Part shown: positions 32,344 to 39,390 of the stretch, piece after piece
Layout of the letters: each line of letters starts with the position of its first letter
How positions within the stretch are numbered: position 1 is the stretch's first letter
NCBI GenBank assembly: GCA_021820485.1
Contig: JAKADO010000003.1
Location: 1-64,000 of the forward strand
From: Bacillota bacterium
Lineage (GTDB): Bacteria; Bacillota; Sulfobacillia; Sulfobacillales; Sulfobacillaceae
Reading direction: 5' to 3'
DNA length: 64,000 bases
Made by a program: the position numbers and the translations under genes
The notes under the pieces: generated by a model
Told to the model about the DNA's origin: nothing
Databases searched by the model: none
Seen by the model: only the letters and a program-made list of their open reading frames with translations

Positions 32344-33201
32344 ATGAACCATTCGTCGCGCATACTCTATCTCGCCATGGCCGCGGTGGTATTGACCACC
32401 GTGAGCTGGTCGGCACGCGCCACTCCGCACGGCGAGCCCGTGACAATGGCGCGCCCCCAGGTTCGCTTTGGCCGTGTGCCCGCCAAGGCGGGGGTCTTGG
32501 AGCCGGTCCATCTGACCACGGCCTTGGCCGAGACGCCCGCCATCATTCGAGCGCACCTGTCAGACTCGCCGCCGGTGCCGCTCCAAGTGCGCGAACTGAC
32601 ACCCCATCAATTTCTTATTATGCCGCGGATATTCTGGCCAAAAAAGAGCCATGTCACCCTTCGATGGTCCGGGAGCTCAGCAGCACGCACCATCACCACC
32701 AATGACGACCGCGAAGTGCATATTGACCTCTCCACCCAAACGCTCACCGCCACCGAAAACGGCAAGGTTGTGCGCACCATGACCGTATCCACCGGAGTGG
32801 CTCCCCGTTGGGTGACGCCTACGGGCACCTTTTGGATCTATCGGCGCGTCCTCGATGATCATATGGTGGGCGGGAAGCCCGGCACGGCCGATCATTGGGA
32901 CGTCGAACACGTGCCCTATGCACAATATTTCACCGGCGGCGTGGCCATCCATGGCGCTTGGTGGAATCACCATTTCGGAAAGCCTGTGAGTCATGGATGC
33001 GTGCAACTGCCTACCGCCGCAGGTCCCCAAGGTTCCACGGGAGACCCCGCCGACGCGGAATGGCTATGGCAATTTGCCGACCTCGGCACGCCCGTCATAG
33101 TAACCGGAGACACACCGGACGGCAGCCAATCCGCTAAAGCGCCGTTGCCGTATCCGGCAAGTTCTCCTTCGCCGATTTCCGCCAGGTCCTCCGCATCATA
33201 A
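32344..33201 (+). CDS. L,D-transpeptidase (YkuD domain), secreted
   Basis: This exported cell-wall enzyme of 285 residues makes 3-3 peptidoglycan cross-links or attaches proteins to the wall. It has a signal peptide (about residues 6-26), an immunoglobulin-like N-terminal part, and a YkuD domain from about residue 122. The catalytic motif has H203 (AIHGAWW), H217 and nucleophile C219 (SHGCVQLP). A Ser/Pro/Ala-rich tail of about 30 residues follows and is encoded over the end of the convergent lgt gene (68-base overlap). The ATG at 32344 has AAAGGAGC upstream. Confidence 0.93.
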   Translation: MNHSSRILYLAMAAVVLTTVSWSARATPHGEPVTMARPQVRFGRVPAKAGVLEPVHLTTALAETPAIIRAHLSDSPPVPLQVRELTPHQFLIMPRIFWPKKSHVTLRWSGSSAARTITTNDDREVHIDLSTQTLTATENGKVVRTMTVSTGVAPRWVTPTGTFWIYRRVLDDHMVGGKPGTADHWDVEHVPYAQYFTGGVAIHGAWWNHHFGKPVSHGCVQLPTAAGPQGSTGDPADAEWLWQFADLGTPVIVTGDTPDGSQSAKAPLPYPASSPSPISARSSAS

Positions 33202-33928
33202 TCCAGGTGAAGATGAGGATCGGCGGGGTGAACCACTGCATCAGGGTAATGAAGCCGATGCCCCAATGCGGATTGATATAATGCACCAAGTAGATGGGGT
33301 TGGCCCGGGTGGTCTCGCCCACAAAGCCCCGCAGAATCGAGTAGTAAAACATCGCCGACCAAAACTGGTATCCAGGAGGCGGCGTGCGGTGCCGCTCCAG
33401 CCAGAAATACCGGATGATCAGAAAGACACCCCAGGTCGAGCCAATCAACTGCTCCGGCCAGCGCCCAAATCCCAGCTGGGTCATGCGTCCGAGCACCTCA
33501 TGGTTGAAGATGTTGCCGATGCGCACCATGAATATGCCCAATCCAATACCGGGAACGGTCCAATCAATCAAATGGTTGAACATGACCGGCTTCTTGCGGA
33601 GTTGATACCAAAGGGCCAAAATGCCAAATCCCACGGCTCCATCAATGGCCAGGCCTCCATCCCAAATCTTCAAGGCCTGGATGGGATCGGTCCAAATCCA
33701 TTCCGGATAGTTAGCCAGCACAAACACAACCCGTGCTCCCACGACGCCCCAGAAAATCGTCCATAGCGTAATGGTGGAGAGGCGGTCGGGATCTTCACCC
33801 AACTGCCCGCCTCGTTCCATGAGGTACCACCCGCCGCCCAAGATGGCCAGCACCATAAAGATTCCATACCAGTGAATCCCAAACGACCCAATTTTAAAGG
33901 CGTAGGGACTAAGCCAAGGTATATACAT
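33134..33928 (-). CDS. lgt: Prolipoprotein diacylglyceryl transferase
   Basis: Lgt transfers diacylglycerol to the lipobox cysteine of lipoprotein precursors in the membrane. The 264-residue protein has about seven helices. The essential signature reads RIGNIFNHEVLG (about residues 137-148), and the N-terminal IHWYGIFMVLAIL is also typical. It is needed for lipoproteins such as the DppA-like protein in this window. It lies 10 bases after hemL. Confidence 0.94.
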   Translation of the reverse strand: MYIPWLSPYAFKIGSFGIHWYGIFMVLAILGGGWYLMERGGQLGEDPDRLSTITLWTIFWGVVGARVVFVLANYPEWIWTDPIQALKIWDGGLAIDGAVGFGILALWYQLRKKPVMFNHLIDWTVPGIGLGIFMVRIGNIFNHEVLGRMTQLGFGRWPEQLIGSTWGVFLIIRYFWLERHRTPPPGYQFWSAMFYYSILRGFVGETTRANPIYLVHYINPHWGIGFITLMQWFTPPILIFTWIMMRRTWRKSAKENLPDTATAL

Positions 33929-33938
33929 AGGTCACCTC

Positions 33939-35231
33939 TTATAGTTGCCCAAAGACCGCATCGGCCGCTTGGAGAGTTTTTTCGATTTCCTGGTCGCCGT
34001 GCATCCATGAGGGGAAGGCCGTCTCGAACGGCGATGGCGGCATGAAAATGCCGCGTTCCAGCATACCGTGGAAGTACCGACGATATCGCTCCTGATTCGA
34101 ATCGACCACCTCGTCGAAATTTCGCGGAGCCTCTGCCCGGAAAAAGAGCGTCATCATCGCGCCGGCTTGATTGACCGAGGCCTCGATGTGATGCCTGCGG
34201 GCCCTTTCCAAGAGCCCCTCCGCCAACGTGCGGGTGCGCTCGGTGAGCGTGTCGTAAAAGTCTGGTTTGGACACCACATCCAGTTGGGCTAGTCCTGCTG
34301 CCATCGCCACGGGGTTGCCGGAGAAGGTCCCTGCCTGATAGACCGGCCCCAGCGGGGCCACCATCTCCATATACTCGCGCTTGCCACCGTAGGCACCCAC
34401 CGGCATCCCTGCTCCAATCACCTTAGCTAGGGTAATCAGGTCGGGGTCCAGCCCACGCGACGCGGCCACGCTGCCATAGGTCACACGAAATCCGGTCATG
34501 ACCTCGTCGCTGACCCATAAGGCCCCGTGCATCCGCGTCAATTCGCGAATCGTCTCGAGAAATCCGGGAACCGGGGGAACAGTCCCCATATTGCCCGCCA
34601 CCGGTTCCGCAATGACCGCCGCAATTTCCGCTCCATACTGTGTGAATACAAATCGCAACGCTTCGATATCGTTGTAGGGCAAGGTGATGGTAAGCGCCGC
34701 GATCTCGGCGGGCACGCCCGCCGAATCCGGCACCCCGAGCGTCGCCGCTCCCGACCCCGCCCGAATCAGCAAGGAATCGTGATGGCCGTGGTAGGAACCG
34801 GTGAACTTCACCACCCTTTTGCGCCCCGTCGCGCCCCGTGCAATGCGAAGCGCGCTCATGGTGGCTTCGGTGCCGGAATTCACCATGCGCATCATCTCCA
34901 GCGCCGGGATGGCGGTTCGGATGCGCTCGGCCAAATCCACTTCCGCCCGGGTGGGCGTACCATAGGAAAGACCACGCTCGGCCTGCGTTGCCACCGCCTT
35001 TACCACGTCGGGATGTGCATGTCCCAAAATGAGCGGGCCATAGCCCATGACGTAATCCAGATAGTGCTGGCCCGACTCGGCGGTAAGGTACGCGCCGCGA
35101 CCCTCGCGGGCAAAAAAGGGTTCCCCGCCCACACCGCGAAATGAACGGACAGGGGAATTCACACCCCCGGGCAGTACGCCTTGAGCCCGCGCCCACAATG
35201 ATGCTGCGTTCTGAGCTTCGATCATCTCCAC
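33939..35231 (-). CDS. hemL: Glutamate-1-semialdehyde 2,1-aminomutase
   Basis: HemL converts glutamate-1-semialdehyde to 5-aminolevulinate in the C5 haem pathway. The 430-residue PLP enzyme has PGGVNSPVRSF near the N-terminus, MVNSGTEATMSA for phosphate binding, SYHGHHD, DEVMTGFR and the PLP lysine K270 in LAKVIGAGMP. Gating-loop residues GTFSGNPVAMAAG follow. An ATG two codons downstream is an equal start candidate. It lies 5 bases after ychF and 10 before lgt; other hem genes are not in the window. Confidence 0.95.
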   Translation of the reverse strand: MEMIEAQNAASLWARAQGVLPGGVNSPVRSFRGVGGEPFFAREGRGAYLTAESGQHYLDYVMGYGPLILGHAHPDVVKAVATQAERGLSYGTPTRAEVDLAERIRTAIPALEMMRMVNSGTEATMSALRIARGATGRKRVVKFTGSYHGHHDSLLIRAGSGAATLGVPDSAGVPAEIAALTITLPYNDIEALRFVFTQYGAEIAAVIAEPVAGNMGTVPPVPGFLETIRELTRMHGALWVSDEVMTGFRVTYGSVAASRGLDPDLITLAKVIGAGMPVGAYGGKREYMEMVAPLGPVYQAGTFSGNPVAMAAGLAQLDVVSKPDFYDTLTERTRTLAEGLLERARRHHIEASVNQAGAMMTLFFRAEAPRNFDEVVDSNQERYRRYFHGMLERGIFMPPSPFETAFPSWMHGDQEIEKTLQAADAVFGQL

Positions 35232-35236
35232 CCTCT

Positions 35237-36301
35237 CTATACGTTGAACCGGAAGTTGACAATGTCTCCGTCTTGCATGATGTATTCCTTGCCTTCCAGA
35301 CGAACCAGACCTTGTTCCTTAGCCTTCACCATGTTGCCAGCGCTCTTGAGAGCCTCGAAAGCCACCACCTCGGCGCGGATAAAGCCCCGCTCGATGTCGG
35401 AATGGATCTTCCCTGCGGCTTCCTTAGCCACGGTATTGCGCAATATGGTCCACGCCCGCACCTCGTCCTCACCCGCGGTCAGAAATGAGATGAGCCCGAG
35501 ATGATTATAGGTGGCCCGCGCGAGGCGCTCGGTGCCCGTCTCTCGAATGCCTAAATCGCGCATGAACTCCATCCGGTCGGTCTCATCCAAGTCTTGAATC
35601 TCTTGTTCGATGGCGCCCGCCATCAGCACGAGGGGAATGCGCTTTTCCGAGGCTAATGCCTCGATGGCGGCGCGATCGGGATATTCGCCCGACTTGAAGG
35701 TTTCATCGTCCAAGTTTAAGAGCCAAACCATCGGCTTCAACGTCAGAAACTGATAGCCGCTCAAAAGGCGCCGATCCTCTTCCGTCAGATCCATCTGATC
35801 CAAACGCTGTCCCGATTCAAGCGCATCATACAGCATGTCCAAGAGTTCCAATTCGTGTTGATTTTCCTTGGTGATCTTTTTGCCGCTTTTAATGCGCTCG
35901 CGGCGCTTTTCCACGAGGTCCAGATCCGAGAGGCCAATTTCCAGTTCCATGTCTTCCAAGTCTTTCAGGGGCGTCGGCGCCTCCCCCAACTCGGAGGCGT
36001 ATCCCCGCACCACATGGATCAGGGCATCCACCAACCGCACATCATTAAGAAAGCGATTCGGCCCCTGAGACTCCCCATGGGCCAGCCCAGGCACGTCCAC
36101 CACTTGCAGTTGCGCCGGTGTGAGCTTCTTCGGATGATAGAGTTCTTGGAGCCAGAGGAGGCGGTGGTCGGGCACCGGCGCCAATCCGCGGCGCGATTCC
36201 GCCTTGCCGCCGAACGCGCTCGTCTCAACATGCGAATTCGTAAGCAGGTTAAAGATGGTTGTCTTCCCCGATCGGGGCAGGCCTATCAATCCAATGTCCA
36301 C
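35237..36301 (-). CDS. ychF: YchF/Obg-family GTPase (ribosome-binding ATPase type)
   Basis: This 354-residue P-loop GTPase-family protein resembles YchF. Walker A is GLPRSGKTTIFNLLT (about residues 8-15), with switch region VVDVPGLAHGESQG. A central helical insert follows, and the C-terminus is a TGS domain ending MQDGDIVNFRFNV. YchF proteins bind ATP in preference to GTP and associate with ribosomes. In this copy the usual NKxE base-recognition motif is not obvious (WLLNLDDE occupies that place). The GTG at 36301 was chosen as the family N-terminus; the longer frame starts 17 codons earlier. Confidence 0.88.
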   Translation of the reverse strand: MDIGLIGLPRSGKTTIFNLLTNSHVETSAFGGKAESRRGLAPVPDHRLLWLQELYHPKKLTPAQLQVVDVPGLAHGESQGPNRFLNDVRLVDALIHVVRGYASELGEAPTPLKDLEDMELEIGLSDLDLVEKRRERIKSGKKITKENQHELELLDMLYDALESGQRLDQMDLTEEDRRLLSGYQFLTLKPMVWLLNLDDETFKSGEYPDRAAIEALASEKRIPLVLMAGAIEQEIQDLDETDRMEFMRDLGIRETGTERLARATYNHLGLISFLTAGEDEVRAWTILRNTVAKEAAGKIHSDIERGFIRAEVVAFEALKSAGNMVKAKEQGLVRLEGKEYIMQDGDIVNFRFNV

Positions 36302-36393
36302 TCCGGTCCCCCATTTCCTTTCCCGATTATACGAAACCCCGGGGGACCCCACAAGTAATGCAGGCTCTGGGAACAGGGTGCGGCGCGGCAGAC

Positions 36394-36425
36394 GAAAAAG
36401 CCCAACGGAACAGTTTTCCGTTGGG
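36394..36425 (-). terminator. Terminator after the SASP-like gene
   Basis: An 11-bp stem (36400-36410 with 36415-36425, GCCCAACGGAA and its complement) is followed on the minus strand by TTTTTC. It lies 15 bases past the stop of the small gene. Confidence 0.93.
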
Positions 36426-36439
36426 CGGGAAACTCTGAC

Positions 36440-36619
36440 TCAGGAGGGTTCAGTGGCCTCCTCGCCGTTGGCGTGCAAGTCATTTTCAAGCTTTTGGATG
36501 TCACGGTTCGGTAAGGTGGCGCCATTCAAGTCAATTCCCAGTTCCCGGGCCACCTCTTCCTGAAACTTTTCCCGAGTCAACTGACGGATGGATTGCTCGG
36601 GGTTGTTTGTATCGGCCAT
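36440..36619 (-). CDS. Small protein resembling alpha/beta-type SASP
   Basis: This 59-residue protein is backed by a strong SD (GGGAGGT about 7 bases before ATG 36619) and its own terminator. The middle part, EKFQEEVARELGIDLNGATLP, resembles the first helix-turn region of alpha/beta small acid-soluble spore proteins, which coat DNA in spores. The usual downstream GG-containing motif is missing, and the tail is acidic, so this is at best a divergent or partial relative. It could equally be an unrelated small protein. I found no clear forespore promoter. Confidence 0.6.
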   Translation of the reverse strand: MADTNNPEQSIRQLTREKFQEEVARELGIDLNGATLPNRDIQKLENDLHANGEEATEPS

Positions 36620-36689
36620 CAAAGCTACCTCCCTTCTGGTCGATAGCATTGCCCGGACTGGCCGATTTCACACTGGACGTTCTTGACAG

Positions 36690-37145
36690 CTAGGCGGGCG
36701 CGCCGCCATGACTCAATGTTGTGACCACCGTGCCATTGATTTCCACCGAAGCATCAATGCGCGCCGTCGCTGCCAGCATGGCGGAGACACTGCAGTACTT
36801 TTCTTGGCTCAGGGTGACAGCACGGACAAATTTGTCCTGCTGGCCCTCATCCCCTTGAAAGCGATACCGAATCCGAATGTGCTCATAAATCTTGGGGTGA
36901 TCTTCGGCGCGATCGGCTTCAATCTCCATGTCGAATGCCTCATACGCGACGCGCATTTTGTTCAAGATGGAGATCACATCAATGCCGGTGCATCCTCCCA
37001 GTCCCAAGAGCACCATTTCCATCGGACGCACGCCCTTGTTCTCGCCGCCGACATCAGGCGACGCATCCATAAACACCTGGTGCCCGGACGGGCTGTTCCC
37101 CTCAAAAAGCATTTTGCCTTTGTGCGTTACCACTGTTTTCGCCAT
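36690..37145 (-). CDS. OsmC/Ohr-family peroxidase
   Basis: This 151-residue protein belongs to the OsmC family, whose members reduce organic peroxides or handle thiol compounds with a cysteine pair. The cysteines are C52 in GLGGCTGIDVI and C118 in KYCSVSAML, both at family positions. It looks closer to the YhfA-type OsmC branch than to Ohr, since it begins with a short strand pair and GHQVFMDASPDVGGENKG. It follows the nuclease gene by 22 bases. A role in oxidant or reactive-sulfur defence is plausible. Confidence 0.9.
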   Translation of the reverse strand: MAKTVVTHKGKMLFEGNSPSGHQVFMDASPDVGGENKGVRPMEMVLLGLGGCTGIDVISILNKMRVAYEAFDMEIEADRAEDHPKIYEHIRIRYRFQGDEGQQDKFVRAVTLSQEKYCSVSAMLAATARIDASVEINGTVVTTLSHGGAPA

Positions 37146-37167
37146 CTGTTCCCCTCCTTAGGACTCC

Positions 37168-37875
37168 CTATGAGACAATTTCCTCCGCACGCTGAAAGGC
37201 GGCACGAGCGGGCACCGGCGGTTCCGGTTCCCATAATGGATGATCGCTCACCTGATTCTGGCGATCCGCCTCCGATGCAAAGCACCGTTGCCAGCGGTCG
37301 CAGGAGAGACAAGCCCGGCTCACTTCGCGTGAGGGAAGCTTTCGGGTAGTCTGAAACGCCTTCACCTGATTGATGCGGGCGCGAATCCAAGCATCCCAGA
37401 CAGGGTCAGGCTCGGCATGAAAAATGAGACGTTCACCGCTGGGACGCTGGTCCACCACAAGGCTCCCCCCAACCATCCGTCCGACCGCCAAGTAGAGCTG
37501 CAGTTGCGCCCAATGGCCTAAAATCGGTCCGGACTCCTCCACCAGCCGAAACCTCTCCTCGGAGACGGTTTTGTACTCGACAACCCAGGGGCCGCGCGGT
37601 GTCTCGATTAAGGCATCCATCCGGCCCGAGACACCCCACGACTCGTCGCGGAGCGGCACCTCCACCCGCGCCATGGCATAGTCCGCCAACAACTGCTGTT
37701 GAAAAACCTTATGGCGATCAGTCCCCTCCCGCATGGCCTGTTGGCTTTCGGGATCGATAAGACGACCAAATCCCAAAACGTCCATGACCGCATAACGGAG
37801 ACAACTTCCCGCCAAGGATGGCGGAAAGCGTCTCGGTTCGCGCTTCTTGGCGGGACCTTTCTCCTTTACCGGCAT
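37168..37875 (-). CDS. PD-(D/E)XK nuclease with Cas4-like cysteine cluster
   Basis: This 235-residue protein has a RecB-type nuclease core: H55, D87 in VSGRMDAL, E100 and K102 in VVEYKTV, and the QxxxY-like motif LQLYLAVG. Four cysteines, C25 near the N-terminus and C189, C192 and C198 near the C-terminus, match the iron-sulfur cluster arrangement of Cas4 and AddB. No CRISPR array, cas gene or AddA homologue is nearby, so it is a solo Cas4-like nuclease, probably with 5'-3' exonuclease activity in repair. The start overlaps the UPF0173 stop by 10 bases. Confidence 0.82.
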   Translation of the reverse strand: MPVKEKGPAKKREPRRFPPSLAGSCLRYAVMDVLGFGRLIDPESQQAMREGTDRHKVFQQQLLADYAMARVEVPLRDESWGVSGRMDALIETPRGPWVVEYKTVSEERFRLVEESGPILGHWAQLQLYLAVGRMVGGSLVVDQRPSGERLIFHAEPDPVWDAWIRARINQVKAFQTTRKLPSREVSRACLSCDRWQRCFASEADRQNQVSDHPLWEPEPPVPARAAFQRAEEIVS

Positions 37876-38576
37876 TGCCCGCCGGGCTGGAGTGCCTCAA
37901 TCTCAACCGGCTGGCCGGCTAGCAGGTCCTTCAAGGCCTCCGGCGTTCCGGTCAGCGCATCAAATGTGCCGTAATGCATGGGAATCACCATCTTCGGCTT
38001 CAAGAGCTTCACCGCATAGGCCGCCTCCTTGGGGCTCATGGTGAAGTGGCCGCCAATCGGCAGCATGGCCACATCTGGCGCATAGAGCTCGTGAATGATG
38101 CTCATGTCAGCGAACACGTTGGTGTCCCCGGCGTGGTACAGCGTCAGGCCATTCTCCAAGGTGACCACAAAGCCGCTGGCCTCGCCACCATATACGGTGC
38201 TCCCGTCCGGAGCGGAAATGCCCGATGAATGGTCCGCATGCACCATCGTAATCTTGATGTCGCCCACGGTGACGGTCCCGCCCTTGTTCATGCCAACGGT
38301 GTTTTCCACCCCTTGGCTGGCCAAGAAGGATCCGATTTCAAAGTTGCTGACCACCAGGGCGCCGGTCCGCTTGGCCAGATCGGCCGCACTGCCCATGTGG
38401 TCAAAATGGCCGTGGGAAATTAGGATGATGTCCGCCTTGTCGAGAGTGCGGTATTCGTCCGGGCACTTCGGGTTTTCCGTCAACCAAGGATCCATTACGA
38501 TGGTTTTCTTACCAGGGGTTTCCACCAAGAACGTGGCGTGTCCGAGCCACGTAATGACTGCACCTTCCAACTGCAT
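37866..38576 (-). CDS. UPF0173 metal-dependent hydrolase (metallo-beta-lactamase fold)
   Basis: This 236-residue protein belongs to the UPF0173/YtkL group of metallo-beta-lactamase-fold hydrolases. Metal ligands are in WLGHATFLVE, the core ISHGHFDHMG, HADHSSGI, YHAGDTNVF and the late IPMHYGTFDAL. The substrate in cells is not known. The ATG at 38576 with GAGAGGTGA upstream was chosen over a frame that extends into the upstream gene. It is followed by the overlapping nuclease gene. Confidence 0.9.
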   Translation of the reverse strand: MQLEGAVITWLGHATFLVETPGKKTIVMDPWLTENPKCPDEYRTLDKADIILISHGHFDHMGSAADLAKRTGALVVSNFEIGSFLASQGVENTVGMNKGGTVTVGDIKITMVHADHSSGISAPDGSTVYGGEASGFVVTLENGLTLYHAGDTNVFADMSIIHELYAPDVAMLPIGGHFTMSPKEAAYAVKLLKPKMVIPMHYGTFDALTGTPEALKDLLAGQPVEIEALQPGGQCR

Positions 38577-38644
38577 GTATCTCACCTCTCTGAATTGTTT
38601 GGATTGATGACGTCCGCTCCGCATAAACGGACTTGGGACAAGGG

Positions 38645-39307
38645 TTAGGAGGACGCGCGAGCCCAGCCCAACAGGGCTTCCACCACATCGGGCCAATGGT
38701 GAACGACGCGTTCGGCCCCCGCTTCCCGCAATACCGGTTCCGTAAAGGTGTTGTAGACCAAACCGACAGTATGAACCCCAGCCGATCGACCCGACGTCAT
38801 GTCGTAAGGGCTGTCCCCGACATACACCGCTTTGTCTGGAGTCCCGCCCATCAACTGCAGCGCATGTTCAACCGGCTCGGGGTGGGGCTTGTGGTTCAGT
38901 GTGCTATCCATGTGGACTATTACCTGAAAGAGGTCGTAAAGACCGGCGCCTTTCAGCCCGTGCTCCGTCATGTCTAGACGCTTCGACGTCACAATGCCCA
39001 ACGGGAACCCCCGAGCCGCGAGTTCGCGGAGACCCGCGTCGGCCCCCGGCACCACACGCACCCACTGGTCATGTTCGGCCTCGTTATGTTCGCGATAGAT
39101 GCGGACCAACCGGTCAACCTCTCCTGCTGACAACGCCGGACGCATGATACGAAACTGCTCCACCAAAGGGCGGCCGAAATGAACCATCAATTCCTCATGG
39201 GTGATGGGTTCGCCCAAGCCTTCCTGAAAGGCATGCACAAAGCTTTTGAGGATGAGCTCGGTGGTGTCTAGGATGGTTCCATCGAAGTCAAACAGGAAAT
39301 TCCACAA
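38645..39307 (-). CDS. HAD phosphatase, PpaX/Gph-like
   Basis: This 220-residue HAD phosphatase has motif I FLFDFDGTILDT (D7, D9), motif II in GIVTSKR, the lysine in NHKPHPEP, and motif III VYVGDSPYDM. It resembles the PpaX pyrophosphatase and phosphoglycolate phosphatase group. PpaX in Bacillus hydrolyses pyrophosphate released by HPr kinase/phosphorylase, but hprK is not nearby. It starts at TTG 39307 behind a GGGGGG tract. The exact substrate cannot be told from sequence. Confidence 0.87.
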   Translation of the reverse strand: MWNFLFDFDGTILDTTELILKSFVHAFQEGLGEPITHEELMVHFGRPLVEQFRIMRPALSAGEVDRLVRIYREHNEAEHDQWVRVVPGADAGLRELAARGFPLGIVTSKRLDMTEHGLKGAGLYDLFQVIVHMDSTLNHKPHPEPVEHALQLMGGTPDKAVYVGDSPYDMTSGRSAGVHTVGLVYNTFTEPVLREAGAERVVHHWPDVVEALLGWARASS

Positions 39308-39341
39308 ACGAACGTCCCCCCTTGGATGCTCTTACATCATA

Positions 39342-39383
39342 CCACGGAAGGTATCAACTTACCCCGCAGGGCGCCTTCCGTGG
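39342..39383. repeat. Inverted repeat between FUSC and PpaX-like genes
   Basis: A perfect 10-bp inverted repeat (CCACGGAAGG at 39342-39351, CCTTCCGTGG at 39374-39383) with a 22-base loop lies just after the FUSC stop. No T-run follows on either strand, so it is not a standard terminator. It could be an RNA processing hairpin or an operator. Confidence 0.5.
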
Positions 39384-39390
39384 CCACCCC

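Noticed and set aside
37168-37875. Evidence for a CRISPR-Cas system
   Set aside because: Only a Cas4-like nuclease is present; no repeat-spacer array or other cas gene was seen.
39342-39383. Terminator after the FUSC gene
   Set aside because: The inverted repeat is good but the loop is 22 bases and no T-run follows on either strand; listed as a repeat only.
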